A DNA stretch of 64,000 bases from Carnobacterium gallinarum DSM 4847 (GCF_000744375.1 NZ_JQLU01000005.1:2527496-2591495); one strand, 5' to 3'. Positions 44,771 through 55,400 are shown, counted from the stretch's first letter. Numbers and translations are program-made. The notes: generated from the letters alone by a model not told the origin.

Positions 44771-46062
44771 TTGAATACTCTTCTAGGGATTCGGATTGCT
44801 AATTTAAGGAAACAAAAGGGAATTTCTGCAAAGGAGTTGGCAGAGGGGATTATTTCGATCTCTTACTTATCTAATATTGAAAAAGGGAAAAAATACCGAG
44901 TATTGAGACCTTTTTATTTTTATCAGAGCGTTTAGAGATTGCCGATAAACAACTACTACCAAATTTTGAAAAAAATAAGGTTTTAGAAGCACGTTTAGAA
45001 AGAATCTTTGAACTTCTAATTTACAATCGACTAGAAGAAGCCAATATGGAATTAATACAACTAAATCAAGATTATCGATTTGAAAAAGAAAGTCCTACTG
45101 TAGAGCTTGGTTATTTCTTTTTAAAAAGTATTTATCATTTAAAAGCATGGGAATTTGATCAATCAGAAGAGATTACTAAGAATTATTTAAATTCCTTTAT
45201 CAAACTAACAGATAAAAAAAAGGTACCAATCTATTTAATGGGTTACTTTTACTTGCATGAAGGTGTAAAAAACAACTTATACGGAAAATACCAAAATTCA
45301 ATTAAATCCTTTCAACAGTACTTAAATCTCAATCATAAAAATGAACAAATAAATCTAATCATAGAAACAAGCATTGTGATTAATTATATTTGTATATGTT
45401 ATTACGAACAAGCAATTCAACTGATCAATTCCTTATTAGAAAAAATAACTAAATTTCCTGAAAAACAACAAGAACAAAAGGTAAAACTGCTTTATTTGAA
45501 AGGGTTTACTTATTTTTACATTGGTTTTTATAAAAATGCATTAGATAACTTACAGCAAACGTTAGCAGCCATTAAAGTCTATCCTGAGATGGAGAATGAA
45601 TATCTACTAACAACGCAATATCGCTTAATAAGTGTATTACATGAAATGAATCTGATTGATGAAAAGAAACGCTATTTAATGGAAATTTATCAAGCGATTA
45701 TGCGGAAAAAGAAATCAAATCGAGCATTTTTAAAAAATGAGCTGTTGCCTATTTCAGAATTATTTGTCATTTTTTCTGAAGAAGGTGACATTACGAGGGC
45801 TATTGAGTTATTGTCTATTTTAAATGGTATTGAGTTTAAAACTCAGGAAATGAATTATTTTATAGATTATGGTTTGGCCCTATGTTACCTTCATAAAGGT
45901 GATGTAGAGCAGTACGAAAGAGCTATTTTATTGCTACTTAAAAAAGTAGGTCAATCTAATGATCCAACATTTATTGCCAAAGTAAAAAAACAAGCAAGTT
46001 CATACTTTGCCAATCAACAAAAATATAAAAAGTCCTATGAGATTTTAAAAGAGGAGCAATAA
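44771..46062 (+). pseudogene. XRE/TPR regulator broken by a one-base frameshift
   Basis: A TTG start at 44771 with AGAGGTG upstream opens an HTH (LGIRIANLRKQKGISAKELA, then SYLSNIEKGKK). After a run of six A (44888-44893) the frame turns to YRVLRPFYF and stops at 44933. Reading one base back restores the family sequence IPSIETFLFLSERLEIADKQL, which continues without a stop to 46062 with TPR-like helices. An A7 run would give a single protein of about 430 residues. It is therefore a pseudogene, a slippage-prone switch or a homopolymer sequencing error. The long open downstream frame shows that decay, if real, is recent. It is a divergent paralogue of the regulator at 43689. Confidence 0.85.
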
Positions 46063-46084
46063 ATATAGAGGGAATTAAGTAGAG

Positions 46085-46121
46085 AAAAATCAAGTTGACC
46101 AATACAGTCAACTTGATTTTT
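46085..46121. terminator. Bidirectional terminator between convergent genes
   Basis: Perfect stem AAAAATCAAGTTGAC / GTCAACTTGATTTTT. It overlaps the last codons of the DUF1801 gene on the - strand. Confidence 0.85.
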
Positions 46122-46473
46122 CTTTATTCTCCTCAACTCTAAATTTCACAATTTTACTAATTAATTCATAAGGTAATGGTTGATTTAGAGGGAATTGAAT
46201 AGCACCTTTTGAAGTTTTATAATTTACTAGCTCTTCAGAAAATGCCGTGATGCCACTAGGAGTAGGATAAAAACCAATATGTTGCTTGGCAGCAGCGAAA
46301 TGAACTAAATTTCCCATAAATACAAAAGTAGGCATTTGATAGCTGATTTTTTCTGTGCTTTCGGGTGCAGCATCTTGGATAACTTTTCTTAATGTAGTTA
46401 GGCGTTCTTGTACAGTAGGATCACAAGTCGCAATATAAGCATCAATCGTTGAAATTGTTTTTTCTTTATCCAT
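46108..46473 (-). CDS. DUF1801 protein (YdhG/frataxin-like fold)
   Basis: Small cytoplasmic protein of 121 residues. Family signs are IDAYIATCDPTVQERLTTLR, the conserved EKISYQMPTF, and HIGFYPTPSGITAF. Members share the YdhG/SACOL1421 fold, one of which has been proposed as an iron chaperone; the role here is not shown. Single-gene transcript, RBS GGAGG. Confidence 0.85.
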   Translation of the reverse strand: MDKEKTISTIDAYIATCDPTVQERLTTLRKVIQDAAPESTEKISYQMPTFVFMGNLVHFAAAKQHIGFYPTPSGITAFSEELVNYKTSKGAIQFPLNQPLPYELISKIVKFRVEENKEKSS

Positions 46474-46954
46474 GGGAATCCTCCAAATTTAATTAATCTG
46501 TCTCAAATTAGTATACTATAAATAAGAAAGAATTCCTTTCTATTTGCTTCTATTAGAGTAAGATTAGTACATTATTGTATATAAAGCTCGTTATTGGGGA
46601 ATATCTATAAAGAGAGAGAAATAGGAATACAAATAAGAAAATAGCCGTAGCCAATTCTGACTATGCAGAGAATTTAGATTAAAATCATGATTTTTACTAA
46701 CTATATAAATTCAACAAAAAGGTAATAATACTATCTCTATAGAAAATTATAAGAGGTAGAGTGTACGTGATAATGGAGCTAGTAGTCCCTCAATAAGTTG
46801 AAATAAATAGTTAGAAACTAGAGATAAAGTGTAAGCATATTAAAGCTATAATAGAGTTCCTTGTTTTATAGGTTTAATATTATTCTGCTAAATTATAATG
46901 TTAATGTGGAGCAAGATAAGGATCCTATAATGTATAAATAAAAAGAAGTAAAAT
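46474..46954. other. Intergenic stretch, no gene seen
   Basis: About 480 bases of AT-rich sequence between the DUF1801 start and the SmtB-type promoter. No open frame with a ribosome binding site, no repeat and no convincing hairpin was found. Confidence 0.6.
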
Positions 46955-46982
46955 TTGACCAATGTTTAAATTTAGTTATAAT
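46955..46982 (+). promoter_or_regulatory. Promoter of the SmtB-type regulator
   Basis: TTGACC (46955-46960), 16 bases, TATAAT (46977-46982). A single half-site like the ATPase operators (ATGAATA at 47014) lies in the leader; a full palindrome is not seen. Confidence 0.6.
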
Positions 46983-47061
46983 GAAGGAATACAAACTATT
47001 TTTTATAACATAGATGAATAATATAAGTAAATACGTACTAAGAAAAGAAGAGGGAATAGGG

Positions 47062-47409
47062 ATGAAAGAAATTAATGAAGTCAAAACTGTTCAACCAGAA
47101 GTAATGGATCGTGTCATGAATAAATTACCTGAACCAGAAATAGTTAACCAACTATCTAATTTTATTAAAGTTCTGGCAGATGCTACACGAATTAAGATGA
47201 TTTGGATTTTAGAAGAAAATGAAATGTGTGTGAATGATTTAGCTGTAGCCTTAAATATGACGCAATCAGCAGTCTCTCATCAACTAAAAACATTAAAAGA
47301 TGCAAATGTTGTAAAATCTAAAAAAGAAGGAAAAAATGTGTTTTATTCATTATCTGATGATCATGTAAAGGATATTTTCCTAAAAACTTTAGAGCACATT
47401 CAAGAATAA
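47062..47409 (+). CDS. ArsR/SmtB-family metal-sensing repressor
   Basis: Winged-helix regulator of 115 residues. DNA-binding region: NDLAVALNMTQSAVSHQLKTL. The C-terminal helix carries DDHVKDIFLKTLEHIQE, which fits the alpha-5 zinc site D-x-H-x10-H-x2-E/H of SmtB and CzrA. The alpha-3 motif has one Cys (EMCVNDL), so a thiolate-type cadmium or arsenic site is unlikely. It probably releases DNA on binding Zn or Co. No transporter adjoins it; the metal ATPase at 5933 has SmtB-like operators and is a candidate target. The ATG at 47062 is chosen over 47014 for its purine-rich upstream sequence (AGAAGAGGG). Confidence 0.88.
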   Translation: MKEINEVKTVQPEVMDRVMNKLPEPEIVNQLSNFIKVLADATRIKMIWILEENEMCVNDLAVALNMTQSAVSHQLKTLKDANVVKSKKEGKNVFYSLSDDHVKDIFLKTLEHIQE

Positions 47410-47436
47410 ATCACCTACTCACCTTGTTTATTAGTT

Positions 47437-47470
47437 GTCAGCTACTCACTTTTAATATGCTGGCTTTTTT
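47437..47470 (+). terminator. Weak terminator after the SmtB-type gene
   Basis: Short stem GTCAGC / GCTGGC (one G-U) with a 16-base loop and a T6 tract. Confidence 0.5.
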
Positions 47471-47612
47471 ATTTTTAATAAAAAAATGGTTTCCTATATA
47501 AATTTTTTTAAAATAACAGATAAATTTCATTAGAACTTAGTAAAATTTTAAAAAAATTAAGGTATAGTCATACTAATACTTGATTATTGTAAGTTAGAGA
47601 TGGGGGATAAAA

Positions 47613-47909
47613 ATGGCAAACAAGTATATTACGATAGATTATAAGGAATTCGATGAACTAAAAAATAGAGTTAAGACTTTGGAGTATTACTGGATGCGAT
47701 ATAAGAGCCAAAATGGAGACAGTGTAGATCTTGAATTTAATAAAAATCAAGATTCCATTGAGAAATTTATAAAACTGCATCGATATGAAGAGCTTAAGAT
47801 GGTTCGATTTAATTTTCGTGGAACAAAGGTCAAAATGGAAGAAGAAAATTATTATGAGCTAGTTCATTTTGCTGATTTAGCTTTTGATATTCAAAATAAA
47901 GTAAACTAA
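47613..47909 (+). CDS. Hypothetical protein (98 aa)
   Basis: Not recognised. The frame has a good ribosome binding site (GGGGGAT) and its own terminator, so it is probably real. The product is 98 residues, charged, with no signal peptide or membrane segment. The opening YITIDYKEFDELKNRVKTLEY suggests a short coiled coil; the second half (MVRFNFRGTKVKMEEENYYEL) may be a small beta-rich fold. It stands alone between the SmtB-type gene and fabI. Confidence 0.6.
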   Translation: MANKYITIDYKEFDELKNRVKTLEYYWMRYKSQNGDSVDLEFNKNQDSIEKFIKLHRYEELKMVRFNFRGTKVKMEEENYYELVHFADLAFDIQNKVN

Positions 47910-47957
47910 AAAAGACAAAATTATTAAGTAGTAATAGCTTAATAATTTTGTCTTTTT
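47908..47957 (+). terminator. Terminator after the 98-residue protein gene
   Basis: Perfect 19-bp stem (AAAAGACAAAATTATTAAG and complement) with T5. It begins inside the stop codon. Confidence 0.9.
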
Positions 47958-48055
47958 GTCTAGAAAACATCATTGTAAATGATGTAGATATCCTTTATCT
48001 ATAATGAATGCTTAATAAATAGAATAAATTTATTTAGCAAGAAATTTCATTTATG

Positions 48056-48064
48056 TGTTATAAT
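48056..48064 (+). promoter_or_regulatory. Extended -10 promoter of fabI
   Basis: TGTTATAAT (TGn plus TATAAT), 28 bases before the start codon. Confidence 0.6.
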
Positions 48065-48091
48065 GGCAATAAATAAAAGGATGTGAAATTT

Positions 48092-48850
48092 TTGAATACA
48101 TTATTAAAAGATAAAAAGATTGTCATTATGGGAGTTGTAAATAAAGCCAGTATCGCTTGGGGTTGTGCAAAAGCAATGAGCGATTGTGGTGCTACAATTA
48201 TTTATACGTATCAAAATGATCGAGTGAAAAAACAACTTGAAAAATTAGTTGGCTCAGAAGCAAATATGGTAGAATGCGACGTAGCTACAGATGAACAAGT
48301 AGAAACAGCATTTAATTTGATTCATGAAAAATATGGTACTATTGATGGATTAGTTCATTCAATAGCTTTTGCTCGTAAAGAAGAACTTGGTGGGAATATT
48401 TATGATGCAACTCGTGAAGGATTTGCATTGGCGCACGATATTAGTTCTTATTCATTCCTATTAGTTTCTCGCTATGCAAGCAAAATTATGCACGAGGGTG
48501 GAAGCATTATCACAATGACTTATATTGGTTCTGAACGTGCGATTGCTAATTACAACATTATGGGCTTGGCAAAAGCATCATTAGAGGCTTCTGTTCGCTA
48601 TTTAGCATTAGATTTAGCAAAACAAGATATTCGAGTGAATGCAATCTCTTCAGGAGCGATTAAAACATTAGCAGCTTCTGGAATTAAAGGTTTTAATGCC
48701 TTATTAGATGAACAAGCTGCAAGAACACCATCAGGTAAACAAGTAACAACTGATGAAGTTGGAAATACTGCTGCATTTCTAATGAGCGATATGTCTCGGG
48801 GAATTGTTGGAGAAATTATTTATGTAGATAAAGGCACTCATATGACATAA
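48092..48850 (+). CDS. fabI: Enoyl-ACP reductase FabI (NADH/NADPH-dependent)
   Basis: Reduces enoyl-ACP in the last step of each fatty-acid elongation cycle; the target of triclosan-type inhibitors. 252 residues. The start region KKIVIMGVVNKASIAWGCAKA is the FabI cofactor-binding motif. SIAFA and TMTYIGSERAIANYNIMGLAKASLE carry the catalytic Tyr and Lys (Y-x6-K), and INAISSGAIKTLAASGI is the substrate loop. The TTG at 48092 is favoured over a GTG at 48083, which is too close to AAAAGG. It is alone, away from any fab operon. Confidence 0.94.
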   Translation: MNTLLKDKKIVIMGVVNKASIAWGCAKAMSDCGATIIYTYQNDRVKKQLEKLVGSEANMVECDVATDEQVETAFNLIHEKYGTIDGLVHSIAFARKEELGGNIYDATREGFALAHDISSYSFLLVSRYASKIMHEGGSIITMTYIGSERAIANYNIMGLAKASLEASVRYLALDLAKQDIRVNAISSGAIKTLAASGIKGFNALLDEQAARTPSGKQVTTDEVGNTAAFLMSDMSRGIVGEIIYVDKGTHMT

Positions 48851-48863
48851 GCTTGATTTAAGT

Positions 48864-48905
48864 CAAAAAAAGATCTCTTAGATTATTCTAAGAGATCTTT
48901 TTTTT
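48864..48905. terminator. Bidirectional terminator between fabI and the YbhN-like gene
   Basis: Perfect stem AAAAAAGATCTCTTAG / CTAAGAGATCTTTTTT. Confidence 0.9.
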
Positions 48906-48930
48906 GAGAAATATTAATTAATGGAAGGGA

Positions 48931-49950
48931 TTAGTCTTTTTCTAATGGTTCACTTTCCTCTAATTTTAATGCAAATACACCCAAGAAAATACCTAGATAA
49001 TAAGTAAAAATTCGCCATAAAATCAACGCGATGATTAATTTTTCCTGATTAAGAATAAATCCTCCAAATAGTAATGTAAAGCTATATTCAGCCCCACCAG
49101 CCCCACCTGGAATTGGAAACATAGATACAATCAAAACGATAAAAGCATGTAGGCTAATAATGGTTAAAATACTCGTATGATGTACGCCTAGACTTAACAG
49201 AATAAAATAGGGAACAATAAAGTAGAAAAATAATTGAATCAGTGTAAGAAGGCAAACCTCCAATAACAATTTTTTTTCTCTTCTGATATACAAGCTTTCT
49301 TCATAAAATAAATTAATTTTTTCAATTAAAGTATCTTCCCATTGATTGATTTTAGCAGGTTCTTTAAATTTTGTTGCAAATTTTAATACCCAGTGAATAA
49401 GTGCTTTTAACCAGCTGGCTTTAAAGGTAATTAGCAATAACATGATAATCACACCGATATGAATGAGCAAACCAAAAATAATTAAAAGAGAAAGCTGAGA
49501 CAATTGTGTACTTAAAGCTTGATAGCCAAATAAAACACAAACTGCGAAAACAACTACAATCATTCCTTGATATACGACAAACTTCATTAATAAAACGGAG
49601 CTGCCTATTCCAACATCCACCCCAGTTTTATTTAAGGCAACTAGTTGAGCCGGCTGGCCACCAGTAGAAAATGGAGTAATGGCATTAAATAGATCTTCAA
49701 TTAACGAAACTTTATAAGCGTTTGTGAACTTATATTTTTTATACCTTCTTCGTAATAATGTCTGAATAACTTTTGCTTTTATTCCCCAATAGATTAACAT
49801 AGAAACCAATGCAATTAAAATCCAGCCCCAATTAAGTTGCTTTAATTCTTGCCAAACTTGAGAAAATGATAATTGTCTAAATTCCCAAATAAAAATGCCA
49901 AGCCCAATGGCTAAAACAATTCCTAGAAACCATTTATTTTTTTTACTCAT
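48931..49950 (-). CDS. YbhN/UPF0104 family membrane protein (lysyl-PG synthase transmembrane domain-like)
   Basis: Integral membrane protein of 339 residues with about eight membrane segments. It resembles the flippase part of MprF without the lysyl-transferase domain. Recognisable blocks are NAITPFSTGGQPAQLVALNKTG and MFPIPGGAGGAEYSF, which recur in this family. It may move lipids across the membrane; substrate unknown. The promoter is an extended -10 on the - strand (TGGTATAAT, 49993-50001). Confidence 0.82.
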   Translation of the reverse strand: MSKKNKWFLGIVLAIGLGIFIWEFRQLSFSQVWQELKQLNWGWILIALVSMLIYWGIKAKVIQTLLRRRYKKYKFTNAYKVSLIEDLFNAITPFSTGGQPAQLVALNKTGVDVGIGSSVLLMKFVVYQGMIVVVFAVCVLFGYQALSTQLSQLSLLIIFGLLIHIGVIIMLLLITFKASWLKALIHWVLKFATKFKEPAKINQWEDTLIEKINLFYEESLYIRREKKLLLEVCLLTLIQLFFYFIVPYFILLSLGVHHTSILTIISLHAFIVLIVSMFPIPGGAGGAEYSFTLLFGGFILNQEKLIIALILWRIFTYYLGIFLGVFALKLEESEPLEKD

Positions 49951-49992
49951 AAAGCATCTCCTTAATTTAATCGTTTAGAAAGAATTCAACTT

Positions 49993-50001
49993 ATTATACC
50001 A
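49993..50001 (-). promoter_or_regulatory. Extended -10 promoter of the YbhN-like gene
   Basis: TGGTATAAT on the - strand. The remaining gap to 50483 is very AT-rich and holds only a possible promoter (overlapping TATACT boxes at 50378 and 50384) for the Mga-like gene. Confidence 0.55.
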
Positions 50002-50483
50002 TTTTTTTGATAGCTAAGAGTATTAGAAATCATTTTAAAGCCTATATTACTGATGTTTAAAAATATTCTATTATTTTAGAAGTTTTCTAAAAAAACAGTA
50101 GCATGTTATTTAATTGTAAAAATGATAAAAATGAGCATAAATTAAATAAATTACATTTTTATTTTGTGAAAAAATTACTTTCGTTAGAAATACAAAAATT
50201 GAAAATAAATTTCGATAGTTATTTATATTTGATTAAATTCAATAATATCAACATTTAGAGTTTTTTATAAAGTTATTTTAAATTCTATAATAACATTTTA
50301 ATTTTTTAAGGTTTGCTTGTTTAAAAAAATGATGAAAAAATGGCAAATATTTAAAGAGAAATAAGTTGCGGATTCGGTATACTTATACTAGATATTTGAA
50401 TCTGGAATTCTAAAGTAAAGCTAAGAATCCTTTGATTTATTATTAAAAAGTAATCATTATTTACTAGAAAGGATTGATAAAAG

Positions 50484-52013
50484 TTGAATGTATTTTTGGA
50501 AAAAATTTCCTTAAGAAAGCTATACCTACTGTCGTTACTCTACTCCCAAAAAAAATCGTTTATGATTAAAGAACTAGAAAAAGAATTGGGCTATAACAAT
50601 AAAACTATTGTTAAAATGATTCAAACTTTACAGATTGAACTAGAACCTTGGAAAGATCAGATTAAGTTAGTGATAAATCCTGATAAAACTCTGTATCTAG
50701 AGAAAGAGCCCAGTTTTTCTCTTGAAACAATAAAATTAACTTATTTAAAGCAATCCTATATATTTAAAGCATGTTGTGCAATATTTAACGAAGAATTTGT
50801 TGATATAGCAACATTTTCAAATGCCAACTATATTAGTTATAGTACTTTATATGGGCGTTTAAATGAGATAAAGCCCTTATTAAAAAGCTATCAAATTGAG
50901 TTTAAATCAAATAATATAGCAACCTTTGAAGGCGAAGAAAAGCAAATTCGCTATTTTTTTTATCATTTTTATTGGGGAACATATTGGGGAACTGAATGGC
51001 CTTTTAAAGGTATTGATAAAGAAAAATTCACCTCTTTAATTGGTTTGATTGAAAAAATCCGAAGAAAAGCTATGTATATATCAGAGTGGGAATCTTTTGC
51101 TTTTTGGTTAGGAGTCATAGCGACAAGGATAGAACTTGGCCATGTCATTGAACATGTAGAGCTTTATGATCCTATTATTGAAGACAGTACTGCATATAGT
51201 TCTTTTGAAGCTCAAGTACTGACTGAATTTCAAACTTTATTTCCACAATTAGAACATGGTCAATTAATCAATGAAATCAAGTTCTTCTATAGTATTTACT
51301 ATTCAAACACTTCATTTGAAATCAATGATTTATTAATCAGCGAGACCTTAGTATTTTCGCAAAATAAGAAAAATGAACTCTTTGAAGTAACAAACTATTG
51401 GTTGAAAGAATGGATAGATTTATTTAATCTATCCTTAACAGCTGCAGAATATGGTGCAATTTATGCTAATTTAGTACATTTGCATGCAGGAGTTTACTTT
51501 TTTGAAGGAAATATTGATGGCTTTTTTTATGATGAACCAGGTGAAATAAAATCAAATAATTCTGAAGATATTTATGATTCTTTGATGGATTATTTTTATG
51601 AAAAATTAATTTCAAATAGAAAATACAAAGATATTTTTAGTCAAAAAAATCGAATGTTGCCAAATTATAAATTAATTGCAAGAAAATTTATCAAGGTCGA
51701 TATTGAAAAAAATCCAGTTCGTATCTATTTGATTTCGATTCATGGAAATAAAGAAATGGGTCGGTTAGAACGTTTAATTAGGCAAACATCTGGTGGTTAC
51801 AATATTGAGTTTGCCGATCAACTAGAAAATGTTGATTTAATCGTTTCGGATCGGATGTATGCAGGTATTGTAAATCAAGAAGCTACAATAATTATATGGG
51901 GAGAAAATCCTAACGAAAATGAAGTTCTTTCAATTAACTTGGCTATTAAGGAAATATTATTACTAAAAGTAAAGAAGAATATTAAGGAAGTCAATGAATT
52001 TCAATTGCAATAA
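50484..52013 (+). CDS. Mga-like transcriptional regulator
   Basis: Regulator of 509 residues of the Mga/AtxA type. N-terminal HTH region: KLYLLSLLYSQKKSFMIKELEKELGYNNKTIVKMIQTL, followed by a second winged-helix segment (YSTLYGRLNEI, GEEKQIRYFFYHFYWG). The middle part is PRD-like, and the end (IYLISIHGNKEMGRLERLIRQT, LIVSDRMY) resembles an EIIB-like domain. TTG start with AGAAAGGA upstream. It stands immediately before the WxL genes in the same direction, and such regulators are common at WxL loci, so it probably activates them (inference). Confidence 0.8.
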   Translation: MNVFLEKISLRKLYLLSLLYSQKKSFMIKELEKELGYNNKTIVKMIQTLQIELEPWKDQIKLVINPDKTLYLEKEPSFSLETIKLTYLKQSYIFKACCAIFNEEFVDIATFSNANYISYSTLYGRLNEIKPLLKSYQIEFKSNNIATFEGEEKQIRYFFYHFYWGTYWGTEWPFKGIDKEKFTSLIGLIEKIRRKAMYISEWESFAFWLGVIATRIELGHVIEHVELYDPIIEDSTAYSSFEAQVLTEFQTLFPQLEHGQLINEIKFFYSIYYSNTSFEINDLLISETLVFSQNKKNELFEVTNYWLKEWIDLFNLSLTAAEYGAIYANLVHLHAGVYFFEGNIDGFFYDEPGEIKSNNSEDIYDSLMDYFYEKLISNRKYKDIFSQKNRMLPNYKLIARKFIKVDIEKNPVRIYLISIHGNKEMGRLERLIRQTSGGYNIEFADQLENVDLIVSDRMYAGIVNQEATIIIWGENPNENEVLSINLAIKEILLLKVKKNIKEVNEFQLQ

Positions 52014-52029
52014 GTAGTCAATGAACATA

Positions 52030-52068
52030 GGCAGCTAAGAAAATGAATTTCTTAGCTGCCTATTTTTT
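52030..52068 (+). terminator. Terminator after the Mga-like gene
   Basis: Stem GGCAGCTAAGAAA / TTTCTTAGCTGCC with a T6 tract. Confidence 0.9.
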
Positions 52069-52496
52069 GATTGTGGAAGACAACTCTTAAATTTTAAAGG
52101 TTAAAAAATTAAGATGAAAAAAAATTATAAAAAATTTTTCTAAAAAAAGAATCAGTTTTTAATGTTTTTAGTTATTTTATTAAAAAATGGATTTATTCTA
52201 AAATTAAATCTTTAAATTTTAAGTTAAACTATAGTCTGTGGTTCACACTCTAGGCCACTTAAATTTTTGTATATACTTGCTTTTTTCAATATATTTTTGA
52301 TGACTAATTTATGGGTAGTTTATTTTAAAACTATTATAAAAGTAAGAGTATACGTGATTATCTATTATAGAGAAGCTTTTTTTGCAAGTCGATTTCTAAA
52401 TTGGTCTTGGATGAGATTTGTTTTCAAGGATGTGGTGAATAGAGATAATTATGAACTGTTTAAAAGTTTAAAGGAGTAAATTAAGGAGGAGGTAGA
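52069..52496 (+). promoter_or_regulatory. Leader and presumed promoter region of the WxL locus
   Basis: 428 bases without a convincing gene. TATACT at 52272-52277 may be a -10; no -35 box fits, as expected if an activator such as the Mga-like protein is needed. GTGG and CCAC (52238-52258) form a weak inverted repeat upstream of it. Confidence 0.35.
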
Positions 52497-55400
52497 ATGA
52501 TTTCTTATAAGAAGAGTAAATTTATTATCGTAATTGTTGCTTTCTTATTAACAGTGAGTGCCACTAACGCGATTGGTCAGTTTATTGGTACTACTTCAAA
52601 AAATCGAGTGCAAGCAGACTCTAGTTTAATAATGGCAATAGATAAAACTAAACTATCAACTGGTGATGCAGCAACTGCTACAATTACTTATCAATCAGAA
52701 ATTCAACATTCTGATAAAATTATAGTTCCAATTCCTATTGGTTTAACTATTGATGAAGAAAAAACAAAGCAGTTAAATGACGGAATAGCTAAAGACTTAA
52801 TTTGGAATTCCGAAAAAGCACAATTTGAAATATCTTCTATTATAGAAGGAGAAACAACAAACAACTTTAAAGTTGCCCTAATTGCTAATGATGCAGGTAA
52901 CTATCAACTATCAGCATCATTGGCTAACTTAACAGCGGAACCAGTTGAGTTAAGTGTTGAAGATAAACTTGCTAATTTAGATGCAACATCTCAATTAGAA
53001 CCTAGTCTACTAGACACTATCATCACTCCATATAGTACACCAACTAGATGGCCTGATTATATAAACATAATGGATCGGCCAGGGGTTAAATTGGTAGAAG
53101 ATAATACGGATTATGTCATTCCCGGGAAAAACTCTTTTGTTATGCAGCTATATCCTGAAACAACTTATGTAGCTGTTGGGGAAGGTATTACTGATAATAC
53201 TGGAAATACTGATTCAGATTTATTATGGGGATACGTTTTTTCTAACACAAGTCAATTAACTGATCCAACAGCCGAAAGGTATGTACTCGCTCAGAAAATT
53301 GGAAAGTATCGTGGAAAATGGGTTGATACTAAAATTTTTATAGATGAAGTAATAACAGCAAATCCTAAAGTTGGATTTGGGGTTGCTACACCAGATTTTA
53401 GTAATAAAGATGTGCAATACCAACGTACTAATACGTATGGTAATTTCTTTATGGCTGTTGGAACACCTAAAAATTCTTCAAGAAATGATCAATATAAGTA
53501 TCATTATGAGTTTTTTGATAACGAAACAGGAAATAAAATCACAAATATGTCAGGAATGTGGAATTTTCAAAATATTAATGAATTAAAACAAACAGATATT
53601 AAAATGGATTCAAAACATATGTCAAGTTTGTTTGCCACATCATCCGCAACAATTGAATATAGAGAAGATGAACCTTCAGATGCTGATTCTATGCGACTAT
53701 GGGGAACAAGTGTATCAATACCTAATCCTGGATTAGGCACATATGTTACTACTTTATTTGATGATATTTCTGAATACCCAATCACAATGACATCACAAAC
53801 TGGTGGAGGAATAAATGGAATGATTGTCATGTATAATCAAGCTCCATTAGTTCGGATTTTTCCAACCATACCTGAAGTAATTGGTACAAGAACTGAAGAA
53901 AATCCTATGAGGCTTAAATATGAAATCTTGCAAAGTGTTCCTGCACAATTAGCAAAATACTATGCTAAGAGTTTTGAATTAACATCAGAACTTCCAGCAG
54001 AATATGATTTTGATTTAACTTCGCTTGTTGTAAAAAATGAATTAGATGGCGCTATTGAGACGGCCTTGTTTACTCCATCTTACGGAGATAATGGTGCTAG
54101 TAAAAATAAACTAGTACTCACTGCCAATGATTCAGCTAGCACAGAATTTAATGGGAAAACTTACCGTGTCTTTGTTGAGGCAACTCCCAATAATATCTTT
54201 AATATTGCAGAGTACCTAGGTGGCAATAAAGGACCTAGAGATAAACAATATAATCAAGGAGATAGTTACTTGCAAGTTCCTTTACAAGCAACCAATACAT
54301 TTGATACTGGGAATCCTAATCTAGGTGTAGTTATCCAGAATTCAGAAGTTCTTACTCCTGATGAAGCAATTTCTTATATGTTGTATAAAGGGAAACCAGA
54401 TGCAGATCCACAGGACGGAAAGAAAGTACCAATTGGAACCGATTGGAACCAACAGAATGCTGAAGACTTTGTTATGAATGGTAGAACAGACACTAGTTCT
54501 CCACTTGATGGACCATTAAGTTATACGTTTAAACCAGGGACATTACCAGATACTAGTAATAGAGGAAATGCCACAATTGTTGTAATTGTTGAAACGGCCC
54601 GTGGTGAAAAGAAAGAAATCACTGTCAATATCGTGATTGCTAATGATGATCCTATTCCTGTTTTCAAAATTGAAAATTTAATTAAAAACACAACACAAAA
54701 TCTTGGATTTTCTAAAAATCAAAATGCAAAGATCAAGGATCAATTAACCTTACAAGCAAAAATAACTAAAGGAATAGATGGTTCTATTTGGAACAATCCT
54801 GTCATTACCATGACAGTACCAGATGGTGTTGAATTGCCGACAGAAGGAGCAATTTCTTTAAATGATGGTGTTAATGCTATCGCTACTACGTCGATAAACA
54901 TTACTGCAGATCGTAAAATTACTGCAACTTTGGCACAATCTGTAACTTCAACAACTCCTATTTATTTAAGTTTTGATACTAAAGTTCTAGATAATGCACT
55001 AGGTCAAATTTATACATCTACTGTAGAGATTAGTGGACAAGATAGCAATCAAGATATAGTTACTGGAACAGATACATCTCAGCTAACAGTTCTTGATTAT
55101 GAAAGTCCTACTATTACGTTAGAACCAAAAATTGAAAAACAACTGCCTGATGGTATATCTTGGGAAGAAAATAGCAATGTAAAACCTGGAAATACGGTTC
55201 GTTTTACGATTCAAAGTACATTGAATAATGATTATACGATTTGGAAAAATCAAAAAATCGTTGTAACGATTCCAAATGGCTTAGATACTATTCAAATTAT
55301 ACCAGATAAAGCAGTTATTGTTCGACCAGGGCAACCGGATATTGAAGTGACTCCAGATAGTTTGACTCAATTTAGTAAAGTTGGTAATCAAATTATTTTT

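Noticed and set aside
44933-45045. Two separate genes at 44771-44935 and 45046-46062
   Set aside because: The frame between them is open in the downstream phase, and the protein sequence continues the same HTH/TPR family across the shift.
46893-47084. Open frame of 63 codons on the - strand
   Set aside because: It runs through the SmtB-type promoter and start, is AT-rich and has no ribosome binding site.
52267-52479. Open frame of 70 codons before the large WxL gene
   Set aside because: TTG start without a ribosome binding site, aromatic-rich product typical of T-rich leader DNA; treated as untranslated leader.
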